Shown one piece after another: positions 52,936 through 62,620 of a stretch of 64,000 nt of DNA. Each line of letters opens with the position of its first letter. The stretch's first letter is position 1. The notes beneath the pieces were generated by a model, which searched no databases, was not told where the DNA came from, and saw only the letters and a program-made list of their open reading frames with translations. Origin of the DNA: Gammaproteobacteria bacterium (GTDB lineage Bacteria > Pseudomonadota > Gammaproteobacteria > Pseudomonadales > Pseudohongiellaceae); NCBI GenBank assembly GCA_041395725.1, contig JAWKZW010000001.1, positions 4,408,501 to 4,472,500 of the forward strand. Reading direction: 5' to 3'. The position numbers and the translations under genes were made by a program.

Positions 52936-55029
52936 CTAGTTCTTCTGGGCAGCGGCCTTTTTCTCTTTCTCGCGTTCAATGACTGCTTCGGCGACGTTGG
53001 CAGGACATTCGCTGTAATTATCGAATTCCATCGAGAACTGGCCACGGCCTGAGGTCATGGTTCGCAGCGTGCTGATGTAACCGAACATTTCGGCCAGCGG
53101 TACAGCGGCTTTCACACGGACACCCGTGTTGGTTTTTTCCTGGTCCCTGATCATGCCGCGACGACGGTTGAGATCACCGATCACATCACCCACGTTATCG
53201 TTGGGTGTGAATACGTCCACTTTCATGATGGGCTCAAGCAGTTTTGGAGTGGCTTTGGGCATGGACTGACGGAAGGCTCCTTTGGCAGCGATTTCGAAAG
53301 CGATCGCTGATGAGTCGACTGCATGGTAGGCACCGTCGGCCAGCTCTATTTCCACATCCAGCATAGGGAACCCTGCCAGCGGACCGGTTTCCATCATGGA
53401 CTTGAACCCCTTCTCGATCGCCGGGAAGAACTCTTTCGGTACGTTACCGCCCACTACTGTAGAAAAGAATTTGAAGCCTGAATTCGCTTCACCAGGGCGG
53501 ATCTTGTAGTCGATCTTGCCGTACTGACCCGAACCACCGGACTGCTTCTTGTGGGTGTAGCTGTCTTCGACCTCGCTGGTGATGGTTTCGCGGTAAGCCA
53601 CCTGGGGTTGACCCACAACAAGCTCGACACCGTAGGTACGTTTCATGATGTCGATTTTGATATCCAGGTGCAGTTCGCCCATGCCCTTGAGTATGGTCTC
53701 GCCTGAATCCTGGTCGGTTTCAACACGGAAAGTCGGGTCTTCTGCCACCAGTTTGCCGATTGCGATACCCATCTTCTCATTGGCGCCCTTGTCTTTGGGC
53801 TGGACCGCGATGGAGATCACAGGCTCGGGGAACACCATGGCTTCCAGCGTACAGGGGCGGTCAGGATCACACAGGGTGTGACCGGTCTGTACGTTCTTCA
53901 TGCCTACAATGGCAATGATGTCGCCTGCCTCTGCGTGAGTCAGCTCCTTTCGCTCATCGGCCTGCATTTCCACCATACGGCCAATACGCTCTTCCTTGCC
54001 GGTAAAGCTGTTGAGGATGGTGTCACCCTTGTCGAGCGTACCGGAATAGACACGTACGAAGGTCAGGGCGCCGAAACGGTCGTCCATGATCTTGAATGCC
54101 AGCGCTCGGAATGGCTCGTCGGCCGACACCTTTGCGAACTGCCCGTTGGGGTTGCCTTCCTCGTCGGTCAGGGGCTGAGGGTTCACTTCGTGCGGCGCCG
54201 GCAGGTAGTCGACTACGGCATCGAGTACCAGCTGGACACCCTTGTTCTTGAAGGCCGAGCCACAGTAGGTCGGGAAGAATTCCAGCTCCAGTGTGCCCTT
54301 GCGGATACAGCGCTTGATGTCCTCAATTGAGGGCTCCTCACCTTCCAGGTACTGGGTCATCACCTCGTCGTCCATTTCGACGGCGGTTTCGATCATTTCT
54401 GCACGGTATTGTTCCACCTGGTCGACCATGTCGGCAGGGACATCCTGAATCGTGTAGTTCTCAGGCTGGCCTGAGTCGTCCCATACGTAAGCCTGGCGGG
54501 TGAGAACATCCACCACGCCCACGAAGGTGTCTTCGAAACCGATAGGCAGGGTCATGACCAGAGGCTTGGCACCCAGCACTTTCTTGATCTGGGCAACCAC
54601 CTTGAAGAAGTCGGCCCCGATGCGGTCGAGTTTGTTGACAAATATCAGGCGTGACACCTTGGAATCGTTGGCATAGCGCCAGTTGGTTTCGGACTGGGGC
54701 TCAACACCGCCGGAACCGCAGAATACGCCGATGCCGCCGTCGAGTACCTTCAGTGAGCGGTACACTTCCACGGTAAAGTCGACGTGCCCGGGGGTGTCGA
54801 TGACATTGAAACGGTGATTTTTCCAGAAACAGCTGACGGCAGCCGACTGGATGGTAATGCCCCGTTCAGCTTCCTGTTCCATGAAGTCGGTAGTGGATTC
54901 ACCCTCGTGAACCTCGCCGATCTTGTGGATCATGCCGGTCAGCTTGAGGATGCGCTCGGTAGTGGTGGTTTTGCCGGCATCCACGTGGGCGAAAATGCCT
55001 ATGTTTCGGTAAAGGGATAGATCGTTCAT
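52936..55029 (-). CDS. fusA2: Elongation factor G, second-type (EF-G2)
   Basis: A 697-residue EF-G with GTPase motifs AHVDAGKT, DTPGHVDF and NKLD and the usual five-domain order. Its sequence, for example KLTGMIHKIGEVHEGESTTD and SAAVSCFWKNHRFNVID, is closer to the second EF-G of Vibrio/Shewanella than to str-operon EF-G (which has, in E. coli and Pseudomonas, a longer segment here). It is alone, not beside rpsL/rpsG/tuf, so another EF-G is expected in the str operon. Related second EF-Gs may have altered ribosome-recycling or translocation roles. Confidence 0.93.
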   Translation of the reverse strand: MNDLSLYRNIGIFAHVDAGKTTTTERILKLTGMIHKIGEVHEGESTTDFMEQEAERGITIQSAAVSCFWKNHRFNVIDTPGHVDFTVEVYRSLKVLDGGIGVFCGSGGVEPQSETNWRYANDSKVSRLIFVNKLDRIGADFFKVVAQIKKVLGAKPLVMTLPIGFEDTFVGVVDVLTRQAYVWDDSGQPENYTIQDVPADMVDQVEQYRAEMIETAVEMDDEVMTQYLEGEEPSIEDIKRCIRKGTLELEFFPTYCGSAFKNKGVQLVLDAVVDYLPAPHEVNPQPLTDEEGNPNGQFAKVSADEPFRALAFKIMDDRFGALTFVRVYSGTLDKGDTILNSFTGKEERIGRMVEMQADERKELTHAEAGDIIAIVGMKNVQTGHTLCDPDRPCTLEAMVFPEPVISIAVQPKDKGANEKMGIAIGKLVAEDPTFRVETDQDSGETILKGMGELHLDIKIDIMKRTYGVELVVGQPQVAYRETITSEVEDSYTHKKQSGGSGQYGKIDYKIRPGEANSGFKFFSTVVGGNVPKEFFPAIEKGFKSMMETGPLAGFPMLDVEIELADGAYHAVDSSAIAFEIAAKGAFRQSMPKATPKLLEPIMKVDVFTPNDNVGDVIGDLNRRRGMIRDQEKTNTGVRVKAAVPLAEMFGYISTLRTMTSGRGQFSMEFDNYSECPANVAEAVIEREKEKKAAAQKN

Positions 55030-55322
55030 GGCGTTTTAAGTCCGTCGATGGAGGTATTGGGTAAAAAACGGCGCAGCATACACTAAAGGGAGCAGTTTTT
55101 CAGTCAGAGTTCACATAATTTTTACTTTGGCGACCCGGGCCGCCCCGGCGGGCTTCCCCCGGAGCAGACGGCTCCCGATTTCAGGGAGTTGGGGGAGGCA
55201 TTCACAACTTCATAATTTAAGGGAAATTTGATAGTGGAACATTCCAGCAGGCGTTAGCCTTTATTGACCCATTTCGAAAGCGCTTGCTGAGACACCTGCA
55301 GGCACGCTCAATAGACCACCAG

Positions 55323-56672
55323 TCAGATTGCGTCACTGACGCTGGACAGATTGAAATTACGCACTTTCAGCGCCGGCACTACGATCGGGGTACTGACCGA
55401 ACTGTTCTCGGAGGCAGCTACCCGGGTCGCAGGGCCAATCATTTCCACGTTCTGCAGCATCTCGGTAATCGATTGATTAAAGCGGAAATTGTTGACCGGG
55501 CGCGTAATACGACCATTCTCGATCAGAAACGTGCCGTCCCGGGTCAGCCCGGTGTAGGAAACGATGCGGGGATTCAGACCGCGTATATACCAGAACCGGG
55601 TCAGCAACACACCCCGCTCGGTAGAAGCGATCATGGCTTCGAGGCTGTCCTCACCGCCCGGCATGATCAGATTGGCAGGTCTGGGCAGCGCTTGTTCGCC
55701 GCGCTGTTGTGCCCAGTACCGGGATCTGGACAGAGCTGTCAGCCGGCCACCGTCGACCCAGGTTTGTCGCCTTAAGGGTTCCCCCAGGCTGTTGAAGGGG
55801 CTTGCCTCGGCATCGCTGTAGGAGGGATCGCTGAACAGAGTGACACGCGGATCGAAAAGCGCTTCGCCGACCCGATTTCCCCCGCCTGGTCGTGAAAAAT
55901 AAGAACGGCCCTCATCTGCTGACCGTTGATCGAGGCTGGCCAGCATTCGCGACATGAGCATGCCCACAGCCGTCGGTTCGAGGATAGCGGTATAGGCACC
56001 AGGTTCCAGATCTGATTTGCGCCAGTCCCGGCACTTCCTGACCGCGTCATCGGCAACTCGCCGACTTTCAATCCGGCTCCAGTCGTTAGCCTCGTCACCC
56101 GCCCAGCCTGACTGCAGACCATCGGGCGAACGGCAGGTCAGTGTATAGGCAACGCCGGTCCCGGCATTACTGCCAAACAGCCCGTTTGAAGTGGCCACTG
56201 CCGTGCGCTCGGCCCTGGCATCCATAAAAGAAGCGGCAATCTGATCTGCCGCCTGTGCCTGACGAATGGCGATGGCCGCCGCCTCGGCCCGGGTCAGGGG
56301 TTCCAGTTCACCGGTGGACTCGTAATAGCCGTTCACCTCATCGTAGGCCTGGGCCTCCAGTTCGGGCAGGTATTCGGGGTTTTCCGGCGCCAGCCGGGCC
56401 ATCGCCTCGGAATTGCGGACCGCCAGGGCCAGATTGCCATCATCCAGCTGATTGGTAACCACCGAGGCAACCCGCTTCCCGAACACACTGGTAATGGTGA
56501 CGTTGGTGCGATCGGCACCACCGGCGCTGGTTATCCGGTTGGTGGCGACCCGGGTGTAACCTGACCAGCCGGAAGTGATGTTCACACGGCAATGGTCTGC
56601 CCTTGAGAGCTGCACGATGCGCTCACTCAGGTTCCTGATCTCTGTTGCTGAGAGTCCTCGGGCTTCGGCCAT
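55323..56672 (-). CDS. PmbA/TldE-family protein without signal peptide
   Basis: A 449-residue member of the TldD/PmbA family, the non-metal subunit type (TldE): no HExxxH motif, but the family segments (VAVATSNGLFGSNAGT, PTAVGMLMSRMLA, FSDPSYSDAEASPF, RDGTFLIENGRITRPVNNFRFNQS). With TldD it forms a protease of the TldD/E complex that cleaves peptides such as microcin or CcdA. It has no export signal, unlike its partner 12 bases upstream. Confidence 0.85.
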   Translation of the reverse strand: MAEARGLSATEIRNLSERIVQLSRADHCRVNITSGWSGYTRVATNRITSAGGADRTNVTITSVFGKRVASVVTNQLDDGNLALAVRNSEAMARLAPENPEYLPELEAQAYDEVNGYYESTGELEPLTRAEAAAIAIRQAQAADQIAASFMDARAERTAVATSNGLFGSNAGTGVAYTLTCRSPDGLQSGWAGDEANDWSRIESRRVADDAVRKCRDWRKSDLEPGAYTAILEPTAVGMLMSRMLASLDQRSADEGRSYFSRPGGGNRVGEALFDPRVTLFSDPSYSDAEASPFNSLGEPLRRQTWVDGGRLTALSRSRYWAQQRGEQALPRPANLIMPGGEDSLEAMIASTERGVLLTRFWYIRGLNPRIVSYTGLTRDGTFLIENGRITRPVNNFRFNQSITEMLQNVEMIGPATRVAASENSSVSTPIVVPALKVRNFNLSSVSDAI

Positions 56673-56684
56673 AGGTATTGCCGT

Positions 56685-58331
56685 TTATCCAGTATTGATT
56701 ATGTCGATGTTACGAAAGCGGGCTATCGGGCAACCGTGGGATACTGCATTGACCTGCATGGGCTGGCCCTTGGCATCCCCAAACGAGGCACCCAGGTAGT
56801 AGGTCTGCGCGCCCCCGATTAAATCCATCGCATTCCAGAATTCCGGTGTTCTGCCAACATAGGCAACATCACGCAGCATTCGTTCCTTGCGGCCGTTGCG
56901 GATTTCCCAGAAGACCTGGCCACCGAATTGAATATTGTAGCGCTGCTGGTCGATTGAATAGGAACCGCGGCCTTCGATCAGTATCCCCTGCTCTGTATCG
57001 CCAATGACGTCTTCTTCGCTGACATCCTGTTCGTTGGGCAACAGGCTGACATTGGGCATACGCTGAAACGGCATGCTCTCCCAGATTTCGCCATAGGCAC
57101 AGCCATGACTGTGGGTTACGCCTGTATAAGGAGCGATCCAGGCGGCCTGTTCCCGGGTGGTCTGATAATCCACCAGTATGCCGTCTTTGATGATGGGCCA
57201 GGTATCCGCCGGTACACCCTCATCATCCCAGCCGGTAGTGGCACAGCCGCCCAGTTCGGTCCTGTTACCTACAAACTGGACGAAGTCCTGGCCCAGTCGC
57301 ATCCTGCCAAGCACCTGGTCCGGTGGATACATGAAAGAGGTCCCCGCATAGTTGGCTTCGAACCCAAGCACCCGATCCAGTTCAGTCGGATGGCCGATTG
57401 CTTCATGAATGGTAAGCCACAGATTCGAGGGATGCAGGATCAGATCCCATTTTCCAGGCGAGACCGGAGTCGCTTCCAGCTTCATGGCAGCTTCCTCAGC
57501 CCAGCGCTGGGCATTGCCGGCCATCTCCAGGCCCATCACGTATTCGTAGCCACGACCCGCAGGCTCCACTACGGCGCCCCGCGTCTGAAAGTCCCTGCCA
57601 TCGGAGGAGATGGCGGTGATATTCACGGACGGCGCGATGCGGAAATAAGTCTGCCTGATGAGGGAGCCTTCGGACGTTGCCGTCAGCCGGTCTTCCCGGA
57701 TAGACAGGATACTGCTGGAAGCGTATTCGACATAATTGACCCGCAGCGCCTCTTCGTTGATGCGCAGCAGTAAAGCAGCCTTGTCGTCGAGCGAGACCGT
57801 AAACGGGTCAACACTGTGAGGCGTCACCCACTCCACATCGTTGAAGACATCAACCGGCGCAAGCAGAGCCTGGGACGGCGCCACGGCGTTGTTTGCCCTG
57901 GCGATCGCAACCGCTTCCCGGGCCATGGCTGCCACTGCACCCCGCTCCAGCACCTGGGTGGCCGAAAATCCCCAGGAACCACCCACCAGCGCACGCACAT
58001 TGATGCCGAACGACTCGAAATTTTCAACCCGGGTGATGGTCTGCTCCCGGGTCCCGATTGCTTCGAATCGGGACCGAATGATTCTTCCGTCCGCGTAACT
58101 GGCACCAGCACTCATGGCGGCGTCGATAGCCAGCAGCAACAGTTCCCGCTCGGTAGAGGTTAAGGGTTGGGCCGCTACCGGCGCGGCGGCAGGCACGAGA
58201 AGCCCGGCGGCCGCCAGAGCAGACGAATAACGGAGAAAATCCCGCCGCGACAGTGAACTGGCAAGATAGAGGGGATCGCCGGCTTCCGAGACGGAACCTC
58301 GATGATTGACTGGAACCGGCAGCAACGACAT
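56685..58331 (-). CDS. TldD-family metalloprotease with Tat signal
   Basis: A 548-residue TldD-like protein. A twin-arginine signal (SRRDFLRYSSALAAAGLLVP) is followed by the family domain with zinc motif HEAIGHPTELDR near residue 307, GCATTGWDDEGVPAD, LVDYQTTREQAAW and RGSYSIDQQRY. It probably folds before export. The gene is 12 bases upstream of the PmbA/TldE-like gene, so they are one operon, yet only TldD has a signal; the partner may travel with it. Confidence 0.88.
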   Translation of the reverse strand: MSLLPVPVNHRGSVSEAGDPLYLASSLSRRDFLRYSSALAAAGLLVPAAAPVAAQPLTSTERELLLLAIDAAMSAGASYADGRIIRSRFEAIGTREQTITRVENFESFGINVRALVGGSWGFSATQVLERGAVAAMAREAVAIARANNAVAPSQALLAPVDVFNDVEWVTPHSVDPFTVSLDDKAALLLRINEEALRVNYVEYASSSILSIREDRLTATSEGSLIRQTYFRIAPSVNITAISSDGRDFQTRGAVVEPAGRGYEYVMGLEMAGNAQRWAEEAAMKLEATPVSPGKWDLILHPSNLWLTIHEAIGHPTELDRVLGFEANYAGTSFMYPPDQVLGRMRLGQDFVQFVGNRTELGGCATTGWDDEGVPADTWPIIKDGILVDYQTTREQAAWIAPYTGVTHSHGCAYGEIWESMPFQRMPNVSLLPNEQDVSEEDVIGDTEQGILIEGRGSYSIDQQRYNIQFGGQVFWEIRNGRKERMLRDVAYVGRTPEFWNAMDLIGGAQTYYLGASFGDAKGQPMQVNAVSHGCPIARFRNIDIINTG

Positions 58332-58756
58332 GCAACATCACCCAGGAAGCGCAAAAGGACGAACACAACTTAACCTTTAGCAATCATTAATTCAAGATTG
58401 CGCTTACCGGCAGAATGCCGAACCCTCTTTCCGCTCCCTGCTGCTCGGCGGGGTCGCTTCGACAGCCAGTGAACTGTTTAGCGCAGTGAAGGGAAAGTAG
58501 GGGACACTGATAACTTAATAACTTAAGAAAATTCTTTCAATGAACAGGGCACGCTAAGTTACTAAGTTATCAGTGTCCCCTGCTTTCAGTGCCCCCTTCT
58601 TTCCTGTGGCGGGATTTACCTGTGGCTTTCTACCTCAACATGCCCCTCACCTCTTACAACCGGCGCGAGTAGTTTCAATCAGCGATTGAAGTTATGATTC
58701 CCTGATTGAACGCTGATTACCATCATCCGAATTGAGCTCCTGCAAGCGAGGCTGAC
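58332..58756. other. Intergenic region with inverted-repeat element
   Basis: 425 bases without a gene; it holds the inverted repeat at 58500-58580 and must contain promoters for the tldD-like gene and the amidohydrolase gene. Confidence 0.55.
58500..58580. repeat. REP/MITE-like inverted repeat
   Basis: Arms 58500-58525 and 58555-58580 are 26 bases each and match at 25 positions, with a 29-base loop. Each arm has GGGGACACTGATAACTTA with a second TAACTTA unit. A degenerate relative lies at 52797. This style of repeat is known around RAYT/Y1-transposase families in gammaproteobacteria; no transposase is in the window. Confidence 0.8.
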
Positions 58757-60070
58757 ATGACCAGAAAGCTGCTGTTATTTATCGCGCTATCACTTTGTTC
58801 TTCGTATTTGTCAGCACAGGTGGCCAATGAATGGAAAATTATCCATGCCGGGACCCTGCTGGCGGATGCACGGGATGCGGCGCGAACGGAACAGAGCATT
58901 ATTATCAGGAACAATGTCATCGTCGAGATTCGCGGCGCGGCCAATGCCAGAGTGATTGATCTGAAGAATCATTTTGTCCTGCCTGGCCTTATCGACTCAC
59001 ATACCCATATCCTCAGCCAGCAGGAACCCAATAGGCGTGAAATAAGCGTTACCCGAAGCACGGAGTTCAGCACGCTGATGGGCGTCGAGTATGGCATGCG
59101 CACTTTACGGGCCGGGTTTACCACCATCAGAAATGTGGGTGCCGACAGAAACGCCATCTTTGCATTGCGCGACGCAATCAACCAGGGCATTGTGATGGGA
59201 CCGCGTATCCGTGCGTCCGGTCAAAGTATCACTCCAACAGGCGGCCATGGAGACAGAAACGGCTTTCGCGATGACATCTTTCCCCACCCCCACTCCGGCG
59301 TTTGCGACGGTGTCGCCGAGTGTCGCAGGGCAGTGCGGACACAGATCAAATACGGAGCCGACCACATCAAGTACGTTGCCACCGGCGGCGTGCTCAGCAT
59401 CACCGATACCGGCACGGGTCAACAATTTACCGACGAAGAGCAGATCGCACTGATAGAGGCTGCCCATGCCATGGGTCGTAAGGTCGCGGCTCACGCCCAC
59501 GGTAAAACAGGCATGGAAGCCGCGTTGCGCGCCGGAGTCGATTCCATCGAACATGGCTCCTATCTTGATGAGGAGACCGCCGATCTGTTTGTAGAAACTG
59601 GCGCTTACCTGGTTCCAACACTTATTGCCGGACATACCGTAGAACGCATTGCTACCGAGAGGCCGGATTTCTACCCGCCAGAGGTAAGGCAGAAGGCTCT
59701 GGAAGTCGGGCCGGTGATGCGCAATGCGCTGCGAATCGCCTACGAAAAAGGCGTCAAGATTGCCTTTGGCACCGACGCCGGTGTCAACGATCACGGCACC
59801 AATGCCTACGAAGCCGTGCTGATGCATGAAGCCGGCATGCCGGAGCGCGCCATACTGATTTCCGCGACAGTGAACGCCGCGGAACTTATCGGCCTGTTCG
59901 ATTTCATAGGCACGATAGAGGCCACTAAGGACGCAGACATTATCGCTGTGCGGGAAAATCCTCTGGAGGACATTTCAACCCTGCTCGAGCCCACGTTCGT
60001 CATGGCGCGCGGCAACGAAGTGAACCTGGATGTACCCCCGGTTGATCTCTTTCCCTGGCCGGGCATCTGA
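58757..60070 (+). CDS. Exported amidohydrolase (prolidase/imidazolonepropionase-like)
   Basis: A 437-residue exported metallohydrolase with signal peptide (KLLLFIALSLCSSYLSAQ). Metal motifs: DSHTHILS, KYVATGG, AHAHGK, SIEHGSY and FGTDAG, the full HxH/Lys/His/His/Asp set of the amidohydrolase superfamily. Similar exported proteins act as Xaa-Pro dipeptidases/aryldialkylphosphatase-like enzymes. It is on the plus strand with GAGG upstream of the ATG and begins a run of three plus-strand genes. Confidence 0.88.
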   Translation: MTRKLLLFIALSLCSSYLSAQVANEWKIIHAGTLLADARDAARTEQSIIIRNNVIVEIRGAANARVIDLKNHFVLPGLIDSHTHILSQQEPNRREISVTRSTEFSTLMGVEYGMRTLRAGFTTIRNVGADRNAIFALRDAINQGIVMGPRIRASGQSITPTGGHGDRNGFRDDIFPHPHSGVCDGVAECRRAVRTQIKYGADHIKYVATGGVLSITDTGTGQQFTDEEQIALIEAAHAMGRKVAAHAHGKTGMEAALRAGVDSIEHGSYLDEETADLFVETGAYLVPTLIAGHTVERIATERPDFYPPEVRQKALEVGPVMRNALRIAYEKGVKIAFGTDAGVNDHGTNAYEAVLMHEAGMPERAILISATVNAAELIGLFDFIGTIEATKDADIIAVRENPLEDISTLLEPTFVMARGNEVNLDVPPVDLFPWPGI

Positions 60071-60138
60071 CACCCCGGAGCCAACATCAGGCCGACCCAT
60101 CGTAAGTTTATGGACACCCTGAACTTCAAGGAGCCAGC

Positions 60139-61062
60139 ATGTCTTCGGATAAACAGAAAATTGCCGTGGTAACCGGCGCCAACACCGGGCTGGGGTTGGA
60201 AACCAGCACAGGTCTGGCCAAAGAGGGTTACACCGTCGTGCTGGCCTGCCGCAGCCAGCCGAAAGCGAACGGCGCGATTGAACGTATCAGGCGCCAGGTG
60301 CCCGCGGCACGCCTGGACTTTATCCCGCTGGATCTGATCGATCGCGACTCTATCAGGCAGTTCGCCGATACTTTCGCCCAGCGCTACGACCACCTTGACC
60401 TTTTAGTCAATAATGCGGGCATGATGGGCCCTCCCTACACCATTACCCGAAACAATCTGGAGCTGCAGTTTGACGCCAACCATATCGGTCATTTCTGCCT
60501 CACGGCTCTGCTGCTTGACAAACTGGACCAGCCGTATGAAACCAGAATAGTCAATGTCTCCAGCCTGGCCGGCAAAAGGGAGTATGCCGATATTCACTTT
60601 GACAACCTGAATTTCGTAGGCACCTATGAAGACGGGCCAAAGATGTTTGGTCTGAGCGGCATGGTAGCCTACAGCCAGAGCAAACTGGCCAACCTGCTAT
60701 TCACCATGGAGTTAAAAGACCGCCTCGCGGCCGCTGGTAAGAAAATCAAGGCGGTGGCGGTCCATCCCGGGGTGTCAAACACCGACTTATCCCGTAACAT
60801 GCCGCCACTGCTAAGAGTTCTGGCCCCGGTCCTGGTGAGATTCATGGATATCTCCAAGGCGGCCGAAGGAGCAGAGTCGACTTTGTTTGGCGCTCTGAAC
60901 CCTGGTGTCAATGCCGGAGATTTTATCGGCCCCACAGGAAAGGATGAGCGTACAGGCCCGCCAGGTAAAGTTGCACTGCCACCGAAGGCGACCGACAAGG
61001 CATTGTCCGAAAAGCTCTGGTCCCGCTCAGAAGAACTGACAGGAGTAACCTTCCAGCTGTAA
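60139..61062 (+). CDS. Short-chain dehydrogenase/reductase, retinol-dehydrogenase-like
   Basis: A 307-residue SDR: cofactor loop TGANTGLG, ACRSQ pointing to NADP preference, NNAG, catalytic Ser in NVSSLAG and YSQSK. The long C-terminal part and VHPGVSNTDL match the retinol dehydrogenase/protochlorophyllide reductase-like group. AAGGAGCCAGC precedes the ATG. The substrate is unknown. Confidence 0.9.
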   Translation: MSSDKQKIAVVTGANTGLGLETSTGLAKEGYTVVLACRSQPKANGAIERIRRQVPAARLDFIPLDLIDRDSIRQFADTFAQRYDHLDLLVNNAGMMGPPYTITRNNLELQFDANHIGHFCLTALLLDKLDQPYETRIVNVSSLAGKREYADIHFDNLNFVGTYEDGPKMFGLSGMVAYSQSKLANLLFTMELKDRLAAAGKKIKAVAVHPGVSNTDLSRNMPPLLRVLAPVLVRFMDISKAAEGAESTLFGALNPGVNAGDFIGPTGKDERTGPPGKVALPPKATDKALSEKLWSRSEELTGVTFQL

Positions 61063-61131
61063 CCATGCAGCTATAACCAGGGCAACCTCAACCACCATTA
61101 AACCAACTTCAACACAGTGATCTGAATTATT

Positions 61132-62106
61132 ATGGCAATTCCAGAATGTATGCGAGGACGACTGTCCATTCCCGCCGTTGGTGCACCTTTATTTATCATT
61201 TCCAATCCCGATCTGGTGATAGCCCAGTGCAAGGCGGGTGTGGTTGGTTCATTCCCGGCTCTGAATGCGCGACCGAAAGAATTGCTCGATGAATGGCTCA
61301 CCCGCATAACTGAAGAGCTGGACGCCTACAGCCAGGCCAACCCGGACCGCCCGGCCGCACCCTTCGCAGTGAACCAGATCGTGCACGGCTCCAACGATCG
61401 ACTGATGCACGATGTGGAAATGTGTGTAAAACACAAGGTACCCGTTGTCATCACATCACTGGGTGCGCGCCCGGAAGTATTTGAGGCCATACACTCCTAT
61501 GGCGGAATCTGTCTCCACGATGTAATCAATGATCGCTTTGCCCGCAAGGCAATCGAAAAAGGTGCCGATGGTCTTATCTGTGTTGCCGCCGGTGCGGGCG
61601 GCCATGCAGGATTACTGTCACCGATGGCTTTCATACAGGAGGTCAGGCAATGGTTCGACGGCCCTCTTCTGCTGTCCGGCGCCATAGCGACCGGCGCGGG
61701 TGTCCTGGCTGCCCAGGCGATGGGTGCCGATCTGGCTTATATCGGATCGGCTTTTATCGCCACCGAAGAGGCCAACGCCGACCCCGCTTACAAACAGGCG
61801 CTGGTGGACTATGCGGCCAGTGATATTGTCTACACCAACCTGTTTACGGGCGTGCACGGCAATTACCTGAAGCCTTCCATCGAGGCAGCCGGGATGGATC
61901 CGGACAATCTGCCCGAAAGCGATCCCAGCAAAATGAACTTTGGTTCCGGCGGCGGCAGCAAGTCCAAGGCGTGGCGGGACATCTGGGGCTGCGGCCAGGG
62001 CATCGGCAGTATCAAGGAAGTGGTGCCGGTCGCGCAATTGGTAGGCAGATTGAAGCGCGAATACGAGATGGCGAGGCAGCGGCTTCTGGATAGCCAGGAA
62101 TACTGA
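61132..62106 (+). CDS. Nitronate monooxygenase
   Basis: A 324-residue FMN TIM-barrel enzyme of the nitronate monooxygenase (2-nitropropane dioxygenase) type: APLFIISNPDLVIAQCKAG, FAVNQIVHGSN, the active His in AGAGGHAGLLS, and the FMN phosphate loop LSGAIATGAGVLAAQAMGA. It detoxifies alkyl nitronates such as propionate-3-nitronate. There is no clear ribosome binding site before ATG 61132, but the N-terminus matches the family. Confidence 0.92.
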   Translation: MAIPECMRGRLSIPAVGAPLFIISNPDLVIAQCKAGVVGSFPALNARPKELLDEWLTRITEELDAYSQANPDRPAAPFAVNQIVHGSNDRLMHDVEMCVKHKVPVVITSLGARPEVFEAIHSYGGICLHDVINDRFARKAIEKGADGLICVAAGAGGHAGLLSPMAFIQEVRQWFDGPLLLSGAIATGAGVLAAQAMGADLAYIGSAFIATEEANADPAYKQALVDYAASDIVYTNLFTGVHGNYLKPSIEAAGMDPDNLPESDPSKMNFGSGGGSKSKAWRDIWGCGQGIGSIKEVVPVAQLVGRLKREYEMARQRLLDSQEY

Positions 62107-62425
62107 GGGCCTGCTGTTGTTTGCTAAAGTCCCCCGGGGGCTCTGAGGGCCACGCCGGCGAGGCTCATCGATGCCAGCATGCGCACCTGCCAGCTAGCGC
62201 TGGTGTGACAAAGTCAGTAGTTTAAGGGCTGTATAAGACTGCTCTAAGCGCAGCCAAAACGGGTTTGAAACTGACCAATAAACTCAGTTTTCCCGGTTTA
62301 ATTAACCGCCAGTTAAGCCACTTTTTATCGAAGGTTTACCAGGCGTACCAGGGGATTTCTGGACAACCAGGGCAGAGTATCGCGGTAATTGATCAACAGT
62401 TCTTTTTTAATGAACGTCTGACAAA
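62107..62425. other. Intergenic region after nitronate monooxygenase
   Basis: 319 bases, less GC-rich than the neighbours. An 80-residue plus-strand frame (62265-62507, TTG start) has no ribosome binding site and overlaps the small membrane gene; I do not call it. A CCCCCGGGGG palindrome near 62132 has no loop. Confidence 0.5.
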
Positions 62426-62620
62426 CTACTCAATCCCGGACACATTGGTACAGTGGGCACCGGAGGGAACCTGCCCGGAGCCCAGCGCGGTTGGGTACGG
62501 TGCCTGATAAGGATCGATGGGTTCGGCAAGGATCAGGTCCATGATCACGAACAGCAGAATAAACAGCATGGCCAGCATGCCGGTCGTGGGCCGTTGGGGA
62601 AGCCGGTCTTTATCGCTCAT
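62426..62620 (-). CDS. Small single-span membrane protein downstream of yeeE
   Basis: A 64-residue protein: a short basic start (MSDKDRLPQRP), one hydrophobic helix (GMLAMLFILLFVIMDLILA), then a Pro-rich tail (EPIDPYQAPYP). Its ATG overlaps the YeeE stop by four bases (ATGA), with AGGTGG upstream, so it is translated with it. I do not recognise the family; it may be a small transporter partner. Confidence 0.68.
   Translation of the reverse strand: MSDKDRLPQRPTTGMLAMLFILLFVIMDLILAEPIDPYQAPYPTALGSGQVPSGAHCTNVSGIE

Noticed and set aside
62128..62142. CCCCCGGGGG palindrome after nitronate monooxygenase as terminator
   Set aside because: There is no loop or T-tract, so a stable terminator hairpin cannot form in the usual way.
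62265..62507. 80-residue plus-strand frame after nitronate monooxygenase
   Set aside because: Starts at TTG without a ribosome binding site and overlaps the better supported small membrane gene on the other strand.
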